This document shows, piece by piece, positions 24,119-35,110 of a stretch of 64,000 bases of DNA. Numbering within the stretch: the stretch's first letter is position 1; each line of letters starts with the position of its first letter. Position numbers and translations under genes: made by a program. Source of the DNA: Dicaeum eximium (Eukaryota > Chordata > Aves > Passeriformes > Dicaeidae); assembly GCA_013396995.1 (NCBI GenBank), contig VWZP01005331.1:62001-126000 (forward strand), written 5' to 3'. The notes under the pieces are model-generated. The model saw only the letters and a list, made by a program, of their open reading frames with translations. It made no database searches and was not told the origin of the DNA.

Positions 24119-24680
24119 GGCAGGGGCAGGGCTGGGCTCACTCCGCACCGGCCAGGGCTGCCCGGGGCGTCGGGAGCCGGCAAGGGAAAGCCGAAGGCAT
24201 CAGAGCGGCGGCGGGAGCAGCCCGGGCCGCGCTCCTCCGCGGCGGGGCCGGGGCCGGGGGCGGCCGCAGCGGCAGCATCCCCGCACCGGGGTTGGTTCCG
24301 AGAACCGAGAACGGTTCCGTCCCCGCCTGGATCCGCGGCTCCCCGTGCGAAGGCTGCTCCCGCCGCCCTCAGGTCCCCGCCGCCCCTGGCCCCATGACGT
24401 GGCGGAGGGGCCGGGGGAGCTGCCAGCCCCTCGCCGCGGCCCCGGGCAGCCCCCGGCGCAGCCGCCGCCGCCGAGTCATCAATACGGAGCCGGGCCGGAC
24501 ACCTGGGGGGGCCGCCAATGGCGGCGGCTCCGCCCGTTTCCACGGCAACGCTGCGGGAGCGGGGTCTGGTGCCTATTGATGAGGCGGCGGCGGGGGGGGC
24601 AGCCGCGCTGAGCCCGCATCCCCCTGCACCGCATCCCCCCCGCACTGGGGCCGGGGAGCCTCGGAGCCCCGCACGCCGCC
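23850..24680 (-). promoter_or_regulatory. CpG-island promoter of TSPOAP1
   Basis: About 0.8 kb of dense CpG covers the first coding exon and its upstream side. Upstream of the ATG lie a TGACGTGG CRE-like site (24395-24402), a CCAAT box (24515-24519) and an RFX/X-box-like palindrome GTTTCCACGGCAAC (24536-24549). The transcription start was not determined. Confidence 0.7.
24536..24549. promoter_or_regulatory. X-box (RFX) like site
   Basis: GTTTCCACGGCAAC closely follows the imperfect-palindrome X-box consensus bound by RFX factors. It lies 17 bp from a CCAAT box, about 420 bp upstream of the proposed start codon. Confidence 0.45.
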
Positions 24681-24719
24681 GGGATGGGGGTCTGGGGACA
24701 GTACCGGCTCGAGCGCCTG

Positions 24720-24926
24720 CTCGGCTCTTCCCCAGGGCTGCTCATCTCTGGCCCTGGATATTCGAGTCTAGCCCCAGGATACCTAGCTGTGCCCCAGGGA
24801 TGCTCGACTCTGCCCCAGAGTGCCTGATTTGCTGCAAGGATGCCCATCTCTGACCCGGGCATGCCCGACTTTGCCCTGGGGATGGTCAGCTCTGCCCAGG
24901 ATGCCTGGTTCTTTCCCAGGCATGCT
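24720..24926. repeat. degenerate 20-21-bp minisatellite, about 10 copies
   Basis: Successive units resemble CGACTCTGCCCCAGGATGCC with substitutions and one-base length changes. Clear members start near 24783, 24805, 24866 and 24888. The array lies directly upstream of the TSPOAP1 CpG island. Confidence 0.7.
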
Positions 24927-27900
24927 CGCACATCTTCCTTTCGTGTGAGCTAAACCTCGGTACCTCCCGGACACATCGTGCTGAAAACAGCCCTCTTTTG
25001 AAAAGCGCTGGGCCCCGCCCGGAGGACACCCGGGACAAGACGCAGAGCGTGGTGTGGGTAGGGAGGGAGACGGTGGTTGATATGATCCTTGGCGACAGGA
25101 GTTCGCAGCATAAAGCTACAGCCAAGTAGGCACTGCCATCCTTGAGCACACGGTGCAGGCAGGCGTGTGCTCTGTCTCTCCCTGCCTCCGCCCTGCCGTG
25201 CTGTGTCTTTGACGAAGATCACATCATACATCAGGCTGCACAGTGTTAGTGATGCTCAGGGAAAAGCCACTGGGCCACCCTGGGGGACATCTGTCTGTCC
25301 CTGTTCCCCATTCACACTCAATGCTTGACCCACTGCAGAGCAAGGTTTGCCAATCCCAAACCCAAGAGGGATTGATGATCCCCAAACCCCTGAGCAGCTG
25401 GGACAGGTCCTGCTTCCCCACATCGTTTTGTGTGGCAATAGCTCTCAGTCCCACTGCTGGTGCCTCCGTGCACCAGCATCTCACATGTGCTGCTCCCTTT
25501 GAAGCCGTGGAGCCACCAGGAGAACCTGCCTGGGGCTACCTTCTCCAGGGGAGGTACCAGGGGGTGTCTTCAGTGCCCCTGTCAGACACCACTTTGTAGG
25601 CACCTCCTTTGAACAGCTTCTCCAGCCCATCCAGATGAGCAGATGTGTAACCTCTTGAACCCAATGCCATCAGCTGTGTGTCACGTCTGCCTGAACCCAG
25701 GCAGCACATGCAAGTCACCATCAAGACAGTAAATTCACTGCTGACTGCCCCGAGTGTAAGACCCACTTGGATAGGTCCTGTGTGTAGGAAGTTATCACTG
25801 GGTCTGGCAGAGTCTCTCTCACATTTGGATGTGACTACAAGTCACCTCTCACAGCGTGCAGGACTCTGCCATCCACCTGAATCCCAGATCTCTGAGCCCA
25901 TTCCTAAGGGGTGTTTGTGTGTGGTGGGGGGGAAGGCTGTAATGAACAGAAAATGCAGCCAACAGACTAAAGGGAAGATTCCAGAAAACGGATCCCACCT
26001 TCCTGTGTGTTCTGGTACTCATGTACTTTCAAACCACCAGCTTATGTGGCTCCTTCTGCTGCAGGAACAGGTCAGGGTAGATCTCACCATCTCCCACCAC
26101 TCAGATCCCCTCAGTTCCTGCCCACGGCTGTTGCCCTGGCAAGATACCAGGCAGGCTCTGCAGGTGCTGAACCAGTGTGGAAGAACATTCAGGCACTGCT
26201 CTGCTCCACGGCGAGACAGAACAAGCAGGTTTCATTAGGAGGAGGCAGCAGCAGTGGGAGGAGCAATGCACCCTGATAAGATCTTGTGTGGCTGTCTGCC
26301 TTCTCAGAACCCCAGCTTGCTTTGTGCTTCCACTGCCGTGGGGCCAGAGACAACCTGGTTGGTCTGGGCTCTAGCCAGCACATGTGGCTGGAGACAATAT
26401 TCTTCCAGTGATGACCTAGGGACTGCTGAGGAGACCAAACAGAGTTTTACCTACACAAAAGTCCAGCCAAGGCCTGAAGAACCAGGGCTGAGCCTCACTG
26501 ATGCTCCTGGCCCAGCACCTGAAGGTCCTACAGGCAATTAAGTTCAGTTAGTGCCTGGTGAGTCCTCCTGAGATCCTCCCCTGGTTTTGAGGATTCCAGT
26601 GGGGACTGGAGTGGGTAGTGTGAGCTCTGCTGTGGTTTCAGCAGGGAAAGAAGCACAAGAATGAGCATGAGGGGCCAAGGCAGCCCTGAGGGAGGTCTCC
26701 AGGGTGTGGGGACAGTAACCTGTGTCAGCACCCAGGGGCACCTCCAGGCTGAGGTGATTGGTGGGTGCCAACCCATCCCTCCCTCTTTCCAGCAGTTCCC
26801 TGGGAATGGCTCCAGCACATGATTCCTCCTGTCTCTGTTCATGAGCCACACTAGTGGCTGCAGGGACGTGCAGTGACACAAGTGGGCACCTGCTCTGCCA
26901 GCAGAGCCCTCCAGCTCCCATTCCCACTTCCTGAGCCTGAGGTCTGATGTGTCTGGGAGCAGCTCCAAGGAGGAGATGGCCACATTCACCCTGATCCTGC
27001 CATCCCCAGCAGGACATGGACACTGGCAGGGAATGGCTCCACACTCTGGAGCAGCACTGGGATGGAACTCCTGTAAAAAATAACCTAGAAAAAGAATGTG
27101 CTGGGCTGGCCCTGCCAGGGACCACAGTAAGCCCCAGCCCTGGTAGCCCCAGACAGTGTGGTGTGGTTTGGCATGGCAACACTAGTTCAGGTACTGGGGC
27201 TGTGTGGGAGAGCCTGGCAAGCCTGGCTGGGCACTGTCAGTCCCTACAGCCCTTCCAGAGCCATCCTGAGAGTGCTGAGATGGGCACTCGCACCCCCCAC
27301 TGCCCACAGAGGGGTCTCAGCCCCAAACCCTGCCCTGCTCGGCACATTTTTGGCTCAGCAGAGCAGCAGGACCTGGGGACCACCCAGCCTGTGTGGCATC
27401 AACCAGGCAACAGATGAACACAGCGAGGTCCTGTGGAGACTGGGAGTTCACCCCAACAGGGACAGGACACATTTCCTTGGAGAAACCTGCTAAAATGCCT
27501 TCAGGACAGAGGGCGGGCTTGAAAAAATGGAGGGCTTAATTAAAAAAAAAAAAAACAAAACAGGAAAAAAGTAGCATTTTCTGTTTTGCTGCTCTCAGCA
27601 AGAAGCAGATTTCCAACTGTCTCTCCCAGCAGTGACCACTGAGTAGTATCTGTAACCACAACAGACCTTGGGCATGAAAATTGGATATTTATCTTTCCTA
27701 TTACTTGAATGCACGTTATTAGGAGGTAAATTTTCAAAGCTTTTGCATGATAAAAATGGGAATTTGCTTTTCCCTCCCAGTGCTCACAAACCGAAAGCCG
27801 CTCAGGGCAGTCCGCAGTAGCTGCTTGGGGTTTTTTTAGCCCTTTTTTGTTTTTAAAAACTGTTTTAAAGACTTTTTAAAGACTTGTTTCCTCGTGACCA

Positions 27901-28629
27901 TGACAACAGTTTTGATTTGATTCTTCTTTTCCTTTCACATCCCCTTTGAACAGCCACAAAGCCAGGGAACATGGGAAAGCTGGGACAGCAAGAAGTAAAA
28001 CACCCCAGTTCTTTCTGGACAGCTCAGTGAAAGAAAAATACCACAAACCCAGTAAACCCCCCCAAATGATCTCGAGACCAGCATAAGAAGTTTTACAAAA
28101 TGTAAAAACTTTCCACTGACATTTGGGTTTAAAAAAAAAAAGTATTGTTAATATTTTTTCCTACTGTTTTTAAATGCTCTCTTCCGTGGGCAGGACATGG
28201 GGAGTCAAAGACAAAGGGAAGATGCCTGAAGGGGTTTTGGCAGCTGACATTTGGGAACAAGGACCAAACCTCCTCTGTGGAAGCTGAGTTGGTTTTAGGC
28301 CTGCAGGAAACACAGGCCAGGGGTATGTGGATGGAGGGAGACTGGGATTGTAGGAGGATTTTTTGGCTTCATGTGGCCTTGTCACCATGGCCAGGGCTGC
28401 CATGGGACACAGCAGCTTTGCTGGTGACCCTCGAGGGACTGAAGGAGACAGTCCTGTGTCAATGGGCTGAGATTTGCCAGCCACTACCCCCAGCTGTGGT
28501 GTTCCCAAGGCTCCCCAAGGCTCCAAATCCAGAATAACCCCACCGCATGTGGCCCTGGGTATGCCAAAGAGCTTTTCCCCTGTTCCCAGGAATTGCATTA
28601 AAAAATCCACAGGTCAGTACAAAATTAGT
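24927..28629. other. intergenic stretch between TSPOAP1 and miR-142
   Basis: No exon was recognised. The stretch contains A-rich tracts at 27541-27553 and 28131-28140 and otherwise unique sequence. Confidence 0.5.
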
Positions 28630-28635
28630 TTTATT
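28630..28635 (-). terminator. candidate poly(A) signal of pri-miR-142
   Basis: AATAAA on the minus strand lies about 405 nt downstream of the miR-142 hairpin, within an AT-rich patch. It is the first canonical hexamer I noticed after the hairpin. Confidence 0.4.
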
Positions 28636-29053
28636 TAGCAGTCCCTCACTCCGCTGAATCCAGCAATCACCAGAACCCCATTTTGCCTCCCACGCTCCAT
28701 GTGGCTGCCCAGCTCTTCACCACGTGGAAAATGAAGATGGGGGGAAATATGTGCACTGGAGGCTTTGCTGCCTACCTGGCCTCCCAGTGCGAGGCTCACT
28801 CCAATGGGATGGGTCCCTTCAGTGGCACTCATGGGACACTGAGCTGGCAGCTCCTCCCGCCCACGTGGCCATCCCAGGTGCTAGGGAGACACATGGGGAC
28901 AAGCAGAGTGCCCCCAGGAGGGTGGTGGAGCTCTGGGTGGGCGCCATGAGCCAGGCAGGGCCCGTCGGCGCTCTTGGCCTGCAGTGGCTCCCGATAGGTT
29001 CGTGGGTCCAGCGCTGCTCTGTGCACTCTTCTCCGTAGCCCACAGTACACTCA

Positions 29054-29076
29054 TCCATAAAGTAGGAAACACTACA
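29054..29076 (-). ncRNA. mature miR-142-3p
   Basis: The 23-nt 3' arm of the hairpin has seed GTAGTGT, unchanged from mammals. Confidence 0.95.
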
Positions 29077-29092
29077 CCCTGCAGTGCTGTTT

Positions 29093-29113
29093 AGTAGTGC
29101 TTTCTACTTTATG
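29093..29113 (-). ncRNA. mature miR-142-5p
   Basis: The 21-nt 5' arm of the hairpin has seed ATAAAGT, unchanged from mammals. Confidence 0.95.
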
Positions 29114-29328
29114 GGTGACTGCACTGTCTCTCAGTTGCTGTCGGCGGCTGCTCTCCTCCGGCGTGGAGCTCCTTCCCTGACGCGGGGCCGCAGCCACGCC
29201 CTACGTGGCCCCGCCATGGGGCACCTCTGGCCTTGGTGTGACCATGGACACGAATGGCCGGGCTGGTCTGGCCCCAGGATAGAGAGCTTCTGGCAGTGTC
29301 ACCTCTTCAGAGCTGTGCCAAGCATGGG

Positions 29329-30150
29329 AGTCATCCTTACCCCAGGGGCCAGATCCTGCCTTGCCCTCCCTTTTCTTCCCAAAACTCCCATCCTGAGCAC
29401 AGGGGATATCCTCACCTTTTACCCATGGGTGAGACCCTACCTCACACCCCATAGTACCACCTCAAGCCCTGTCCTGGGCACAGGGGACACCCTCACTTTT
29501 TCCCCAATGCAGGGAGGCCACTTAATACCTCATCCTGGTCATAGGGGACAGTTTATACTCATTCCCAAAGGAATGACCCCACATCAGACTCCATCCTGGT
29601 CACAGGAATAAGCTTTCACCTGTCCCTCAAGGAGGGACTCCACCTCAGACCCCATATGCGTCACAGAGAACCTAAATGCCTGATCCCTGTTGGGGGGGAC
29701 CCCACCACAAACCCCATCACCCCCTCTCAAACCTCATCCTAGGCACAGAGGGTGTGTTTGCTTTGACCCCATGGGGACCCCTCCATCTCCCATTCCATTC
29801 CCAAAGGACCCCCTTGCCTTGTCGCCATAGGGGAGATTCCACCTTGAGCTCCATTGCTGCTCTTCAGACCCCGTCCCGGTCTCAGAGGACCCCCATGTCT
29901 CAACCCCAAGGGTGAGATCCCACCTCAGACTCAATCTTTGTCCCTCAAATCCCACCTGCATCACAGAGGGCCCACCATGCTATGCCCCCATGAGGGGACC
30001 CCACCTAAATGGCACCATGGCCACAGAAGGCTCCTTTACCTTGTCCCTGTGGTGGTGAGCCCACGGCAAACGCCATCTGTGTGACGGGGACCCCCTGCAC
30101 CGCCTTGTCCCCATAGTGGAGATCCTATGGCAATGGGTCCCTCTTGAAAT
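29329..30150. repeat. degenerate ~61-bp minisatellite, about 11 units
   Basis: Diverged units recur with a period near 61 bp (some longer). Each typically has CCCATCCTGGTCACAGGGGA, then a CCTTGTCCC- or ATTCCC-like middle, then GACCCCACCTCAGAC. Clear units start near 29530, 29591 and 29652. The array starts about 200 bp upstream of the miR-142 hairpin in transcription direction. Confidence 0.7.
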
Positions 30151-30530
30151 GTCCTCATGGGGACCCTCCTTGTTCTCCCATCCTTTACTGAAGTCCCCTT
30201 AGCTCCATACCTGAGGCCACAGGAGCTCCCTGTCCTGGCACTCCCCTTGGGCCCCCCCTCGTCCCATCTGCCAGACACATGGAGAACCTTCGGATGCCCC
30301 CACAGCCCTTTGGGGTTACCTGCAGGTCCCCACAATTGAGACCACCCAGCCCGAAGAGCCTCAGCTGCCACACCAGTTACCACGTCCACCCAGTGCTGTC
30401 CTGGCTGCCACCAAAAACCCCCTGGGTGTCACTTCTGCTTTGGGCACTTCCCGCCTCCGCCTGCCTTTCAGCACGGCACCTCCTCCCCTGCCACCCCACT
30501 GTGCCCCCCTTGTGGGGAGGACCCCCTTAC

Positions 30531-30620
30531 CTGTCATCAGCCCCCGGCACCCACCGCCCCCCTCGCTGTGGCATCAGAGCCACAGCTGCCAGTGCCCCTG
30601 GACACCCCACGCTGCTCCTG
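30531..30620 (-). promoter_or_regulatory. consensus splice donor upstream of miR-142
   Basis: GATGACAG|GTAAGG on the minus strand (exon edge 30531) is a near-perfect donor in a GC-rich block 1.4 kb upstream of miR-142. It may end an exon of a miR-142 host transcript. The exon's 5' limit is unknown, so the interval is only indicative. Confidence 0.25.
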
Positions 30621-31047
30621 CAGCGCCGCGTGGGCGCCTCGGTGGGTCCCCATTACCGGGTCAGGGTGCGGGCGGCCTTCGCCGGGTGCCGACGGCCCAC
30701 GCTGGGTGTGGGTGACCCATGCAGGTGCCAGTGGCCTACACCGGGCATGGAGGTGAGTGCCAGGTGCTGGTGGCACGTGCTGGTGCTGCTGCCAGTGTCG
30801 TGGGGTGCTGCATGGGGTGCCGGCTGGGGAGCAATGGGCCCCTGCGGGGCGCGGGGCTGCTTTTAACCCCATCCTGCCCACGTGGCCCCACCACAGGAAG
30901 AGCCGTCGCTGCGGAGCAGATAACGGTGCCGCTCCCACCCAGCGCCGCCCCGCAGCCCAACCGCAGCCAGCCCAGCACCGGGCCAGGAAGCACCAGCCGG
31001 TTACGCTCTCATGGGCTTTGCTGCTGACAGCGACAAACATGTTTGTT

Positions 31048-31091
31048 AAAAAAAAAAAAAANNNNNNNNNNNNNNNNNNNNNNNNNNNNNN
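31048..31091. other. poly(A) run followed by a 30-N assembly gap
   Basis: A run of A is followed by 30 unknown bases (31062-31091), then purine-rich sequence. The true length of this simple tract is unresolved. Confidence 0.95.
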
Positions 31092-33741
31092 AAGAAGAAA
31101 GTAAGGGGGAAAAAAAGAGGTGTTTGCACAGGGTGACAGTAACTGAATCCACCTCCCACGGCTGCTTGGCTGTACCGTCCTAGTGGTGGGACTTGCACGG
31201 GGGCAGTTCCTGCCCACAGAGGGTCTAGCAGCCCATGGCAGGGGCTGCAAGACTCAGGGGCTGCCTCATCATTGGGGTGAAGCAGTGGGGACACAGGTGC
31301 CACTGAGTCACAGGCCCTAAGCCTGTGCTTTAGGAGACACATGGCACAAGCGGCTTCCTTGAGCCTCTCACCCCCTCAGGGCTCTGCAACCCCAAACTTC
31401 CCCTGGCCCTGGCCAGCTGTAGCAACCAACAGGGATGTGAGGCCCCAGGAAGAAAACTGAAAGCTGGGTTTGGAGGTTGGCACATCCAGGTCGCAATGGC
31501 CCTGGTGACGGCACTGGGATGGTGCTGGGACACAGAGCAGGAGGATTTTGCATGGCCAACACCACCTCATTCCAGTGCCAGGGTAAGCCCACCATTAAAC
31601 TAGATCAAACCTACAAACTAAATCCCCAAAAGTGACTGTAAATGCAGCCATGCCTGTCCCTGCACTGGTTTTCACGTGCATCTGCAAAAGGCTTCTTTTT
31701 AGGCCAATGCGATTCACTCTCAACATTGATAATCTGGACAGAAATGTATGAAAAAACGGCACTGGTGAGGTTTGCAAGAGGGAGGGGGAGAGAAAAACCA
31801 AAAATAACCAGGCAGCAGCACAGGCAGAAGTGATTTGACTTCAGCTGCATGTGTGCTGATGGCAGCAGGTAAAGGCTTTAGAAGAGAGGAAATTGGTGGG
31901 GAGCCCTTTCCAAACCAAGGCTGATGGAAGTTTCAGCAGAAAAAACAAATAGAACCCTGCACCTTGGGTCACCAAGGGCTGCCCTGTCTCCCACCCTTCC
32001 CTGGTCCTGTGCTCATCTCCGTCCCTTCTGGTCATGGGGCTGGGGACACTGTGTTCCCTGTGCTGGAGAGAAATTCAGCAAGGAACGTAAGTGCTATTGG
32101 TGATGTCTCCCAGGGCCCTTTTGGCAGCTCTGAGCCCAGGAGCATCGTGCTGCCTCACCAGCGGCCTGTGGTAGGTAGCCATTCGTCCATGGCAGGCTGG
32201 CTACATGAGGTGGCCTCTTGATGCCAGGTGACTTCAGGTGCCTCCCAGACTGGCCCTCCTTGGGACCTGAAACATGTAAATATCATTTTTGGTGTGAACC
32301 ACAGAATATCCTCATTTGGAAGGGATCCACAAAGATCATCATACCCAGTTCCTTGCTCTGCACAGGACACTACAACAATCCCATCCTGTGCCTGAGAGCA
32401 GATTGTTGTCAACCCAGAGACCATCCTGGAAACATCCTCCTGTGCCATCAGCCACCTCAGTGCCATGGGACTGTCCCCAGCAGTGGTCAGTGCCATCACA
32501 AGGGGTGAAAGGTGCCCAGGGTACAGGCAACCATGCTCTTACAGCAGAGAAAGGAGCCTTTTGGGGGGCAACCAGAGAGAGATTTGGCCCCAGAAGTGCT
32601 GCTGAAGGACTTTCCCCCTGTGACCCAGAATCAAGGCCATGCTTCTGGCTGATGACAAACTGGTCCCTGGTAAATACTGCAGGCTGGGAGGAGAGGACAG
32701 GGTGAGAAGTCAGGCCCAGTGTGAGGCTGACCATGGGGCAAAGCAGGATAAAGATATTTCTGAACAGAGGTGGCTGGGGGAGATTGCACCCAAGGCAAGA
32801 TGTCAGAGGAAAGTGAAGCACATGGCCAGAGCTGAGGATGTGCAGGATGACAACGGGGAGGAAGCTGTGCCTTCCCAAAATGGGGTCCCCGGCAGAGCCC
32901 TACCCAGCACCTGCCTGTGCTGCTGAGGGGCCATGCAGGGGAGCCACAGGCGCTTTCCCAGCAGAGAAGTGGGGGGAGGTAATGCTTCCTCTTTCCCCAG
33001 CCCAGCACGGATGGGGGATATGACATTTTGGGTCCTGAGCTGGTTTCCTTCTGCCTGCACGGGTCTCAGAAAGGAAGAAATCAGCAGATCTGGTTCCTTG
33101 GGCTCTGACGAGGTCTCTGAAAATCTCCAACTGATGATGAACTTACCACATTCCCCAGCCATTGGTTAATTTTACTGGCTGCAAACAAGGCTGCGGAAAT
33201 TCCTACTCCAGCCCTTGGCTCTGCATCATTTAGTCCTGCTCCACTCATGTCCGTCTGAAGGGTTTCCAGGAGCTTTTTGGGGTCAGGGGAGGCTGAAACA
33301 GCTGTGTTTCCTCCCCTGGGAACCTCATGAGAATATCTGGTCAGAAGCTTTCCTGAGGCCGCTCTCCACATTCTGCTCATGTGCTTAGTGTCTCTCAGAG
33401 GCTTGCTGATGGACCCTGGGGTGCAGCTCCCTGAGAAAAACCATGTCCCCCTAGGGCACCAGTCCCCCACTTTGCCTTCCCCTGCCCTCGTCTCAGGCAC
33501 CTGGATGCAGGTCAGACACTGCCATGCACCCCAAAATTTCCTGTGCATGGAGTACCGCAGGTGCCTCATTGCCACCCCGCAGCACCGAGGTCCCTTCCAC
33601 CCGCAGGGCTGTTCCTTTTCCAGTAACTCTCCCAGTATCGGGGAGCGCAGGGGAGCAGAACCCCGAGGTCGAGGCAGCGGCGCCGCTGGGCCCAGCGCAC
33701 AGCAGGGGGAAGGGCCCTTGTCGGGCTGTGCAGCCGAGGCA
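31092..33741. other. intergenic stretch upstream of miR-142
   Basis: Apart from a CR1 fragment at 32299-32400, I recognised no gene or RNA here. Confidence 0.5.
32299..32400 (-). repeat. CR1 LINE 3' fragment
   Basis: It begins with the inverted CR1 end CCACAGAATATCCTCATTTG and continues through CACTACAACAATCCCATCCT. It may extend somewhat past 32400 in diverged form. Confidence 0.8.
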
Positions 33742-33777
33742 CTGCAAAAGCGCTGATATTTCTTATCAGCCTTGCAG
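33742..33777. promoter_or_regulatory. palindromic GATA element
   Basis: GCTGATA and TATCAGC form a perfect inverted repeat around TTTCT (33752-33770). This is flanked by a second perfect pair, CTGCAA and TTGCAG. Two GATA-type core words therefore face each other. The element could be a paired GATA-factor site or simply a hairpin. Confidence 0.4.
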
Positions 33778-33969
33778 CAACTTCCCCTCCTCGCCTGCGG
33801 TTGCGGCGCTCGCTGCATGCAGGGGAAGTGCTGCCCTCAGCCCCAGGGCTGGGAGACGAGCTCCTGCCGGTGCCTCAGCCTGGCCTGTGAACCCCGCTCA
33901 GTGTTGGGGACAGGCAGCTGCCCTGCCACGCTCATGTGATTCCCATCCAACCAGCAACTCATGGCTCAC

Positions 33970-34089
33970 ATCCATCCAGCTCCCCATGGCTCCATCCATC
34001 CAGCTCCCCATGGCTCCATCCATCCAGCTCCCCATGGCTCCATCCATCCAGTTCCCCATGGCTCCATCCATCCAGCTCTCCATGGCTTC
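33970..34089. repeat. 24-bp tandem repeat, five copies
   Basis: The unit CATCCATCCAGCTCCCCATGG plus three bases repeats with an exact 24-bp period; copies four and five carry single changes. The open frames it creates on both strands are by-products. Confidence 0.95.
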
Positions 34090-34649
34090 CATTCAACTGG
34101 CACCTTGTGGAGGAAGAGGAAGAAGGTGAAGGAGGAACATGAGGAGGAGGAGGAGGACAAGGAGGAAACAAACCCTCCCTGAGCCACCTCCACTGCCCTG
34201 GGGCCAGTGGGAAAGTGGCCAGGTGAGCCACTGGATCCACAGCCAAGCTGTAGGATCTCCTGGCCAGGCCCCAAAGAAGCCAGAGTGTCTCAGTCAGGCC
34301 ACTGTTAACCCTGAGACCTAATGACAGCATTCCCAATGCACCACATCCCTCTGAGAACACAGGACAGAGGCATGGGGGGGAGGGGAGGGTTTGAGCACAG
34401 CTCTCACTGCTTGACAGTGCAAAGGGTGACCTCCTAAAAGACCCCCGGGACAGAGGGCTCTGAGTCCTCTCTCTCCAGGAGAGCAGGTGCTAGGGTCATC
34501 CGCAGCACCAAAAAAATCAGGAGTGCCAAGCACTGCCCCTGAGAGCTTTCTGGATGGGAAGAGCATTGTCTGCCACCATCATGGCAAATCTTCAAGAAAG
34601 AACTGCAGCACCTGTGGCACGGCTGAGAGGCTATCTCTGCACCCAAAAG

Positions 34650-35110
34650 AGGGGCTGTGGTACCGGCGTGGGCCGAGCCCCATTTCTCGTTTCCACGGGA
34701 TGAGGCCCTGAGCGGGGTGTTCGGGGGAGCTCCCGAGTGCTCCCGACCCCACGCCCCCGGCCGTGCCCCGCCGGTGCCCCGGAGGCCGGGCAGCAGCCGG
34801 GCCGTTAAAAGTGACTCAACCAGAAACTGCCGGGCCAGGGAGGCAGCGCGCGGGAGGCAAATGAGAGTGCGAAGGGAAACCTCAAAAAGGCGAAGTGACG
34901 CGAATGGGCGGGGGACACGGCGCTGGATTTGCCCAAATATGGACAAATTCGAGGCCCGGCTGCGCCAATGGCGGGCGCGGGGCGGTTGGGCCGGGGCCGG
35001 GCCCGGGCCCGCTCCCTCACGATCCGTGGCACCTGCTGCCGCCGGCCACGCAGCTGGCGGAAGGGGACCCCACGGGCCGGGGACGTGGAGGGTCCCCCAC
35101 GGCACCTGGT
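34650..35110. promoter_or_regulatory. unassigned CpG island with CArG, AP-1 and CCAAT motifs
   Basis: About 460 bp of dense CpG lies between miR-142 and SUPT4H1. It contains a consensus AP-1 site TGACTCA (34812-34818), an exact CArG box CCAAATATGG (34933-34942) and a CCAAT box (34965-34969). A plus-strand ATG inside the CArG box has A at -3 and G at +4 and opens MDKFEARLRQWRARG, in frame to 35193. No homologous protein was recognised. It may be the promoter of an uncharacterised transcript or of the miR-142 primary RNA. Confidence 0.5.
34933..34942. promoter_or_regulatory. CArG box (SRF site)
   Basis: CCAAATATGG matches the CC(A/T)6GG consensus bound by serum response factor, inside the unassigned CpG island. 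Confidence 0.55.

Larger units (their letters stand above)
29041..29128 (-). ncRNA. MIR142: microRNA miR-142 precursor hairpin
   Basis: The minus strand gives the vertebrate miR-142 stem-loop. The 5p arm CATAAAGTAGAAAGCACTACT is at 29113-29093, and the 3p arm (starting TGTAGTGTTTCCTACTTTATG) is at 29076-29054. The lower stem pairs GACAGTGC with GTACTGTG. The mature arms are identical to the mammalian ones as I know them; the loop (AAACAGCACTGCAGGG) differs slightly. miR-142 is a haematopoietic microRNA acting in RISC in blood and immune cells. Its location between TSPOAP1 and SUPT4H1, on the same strand as both, matches the human locus. Confidence 0.98.

Noticed and set aside
33960..34140. 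repeat protein encoded by the 24-bp array
   Set aside because: Open frames on both strands are a necessary result of a 24-bp unit without stops; there is no gene context.
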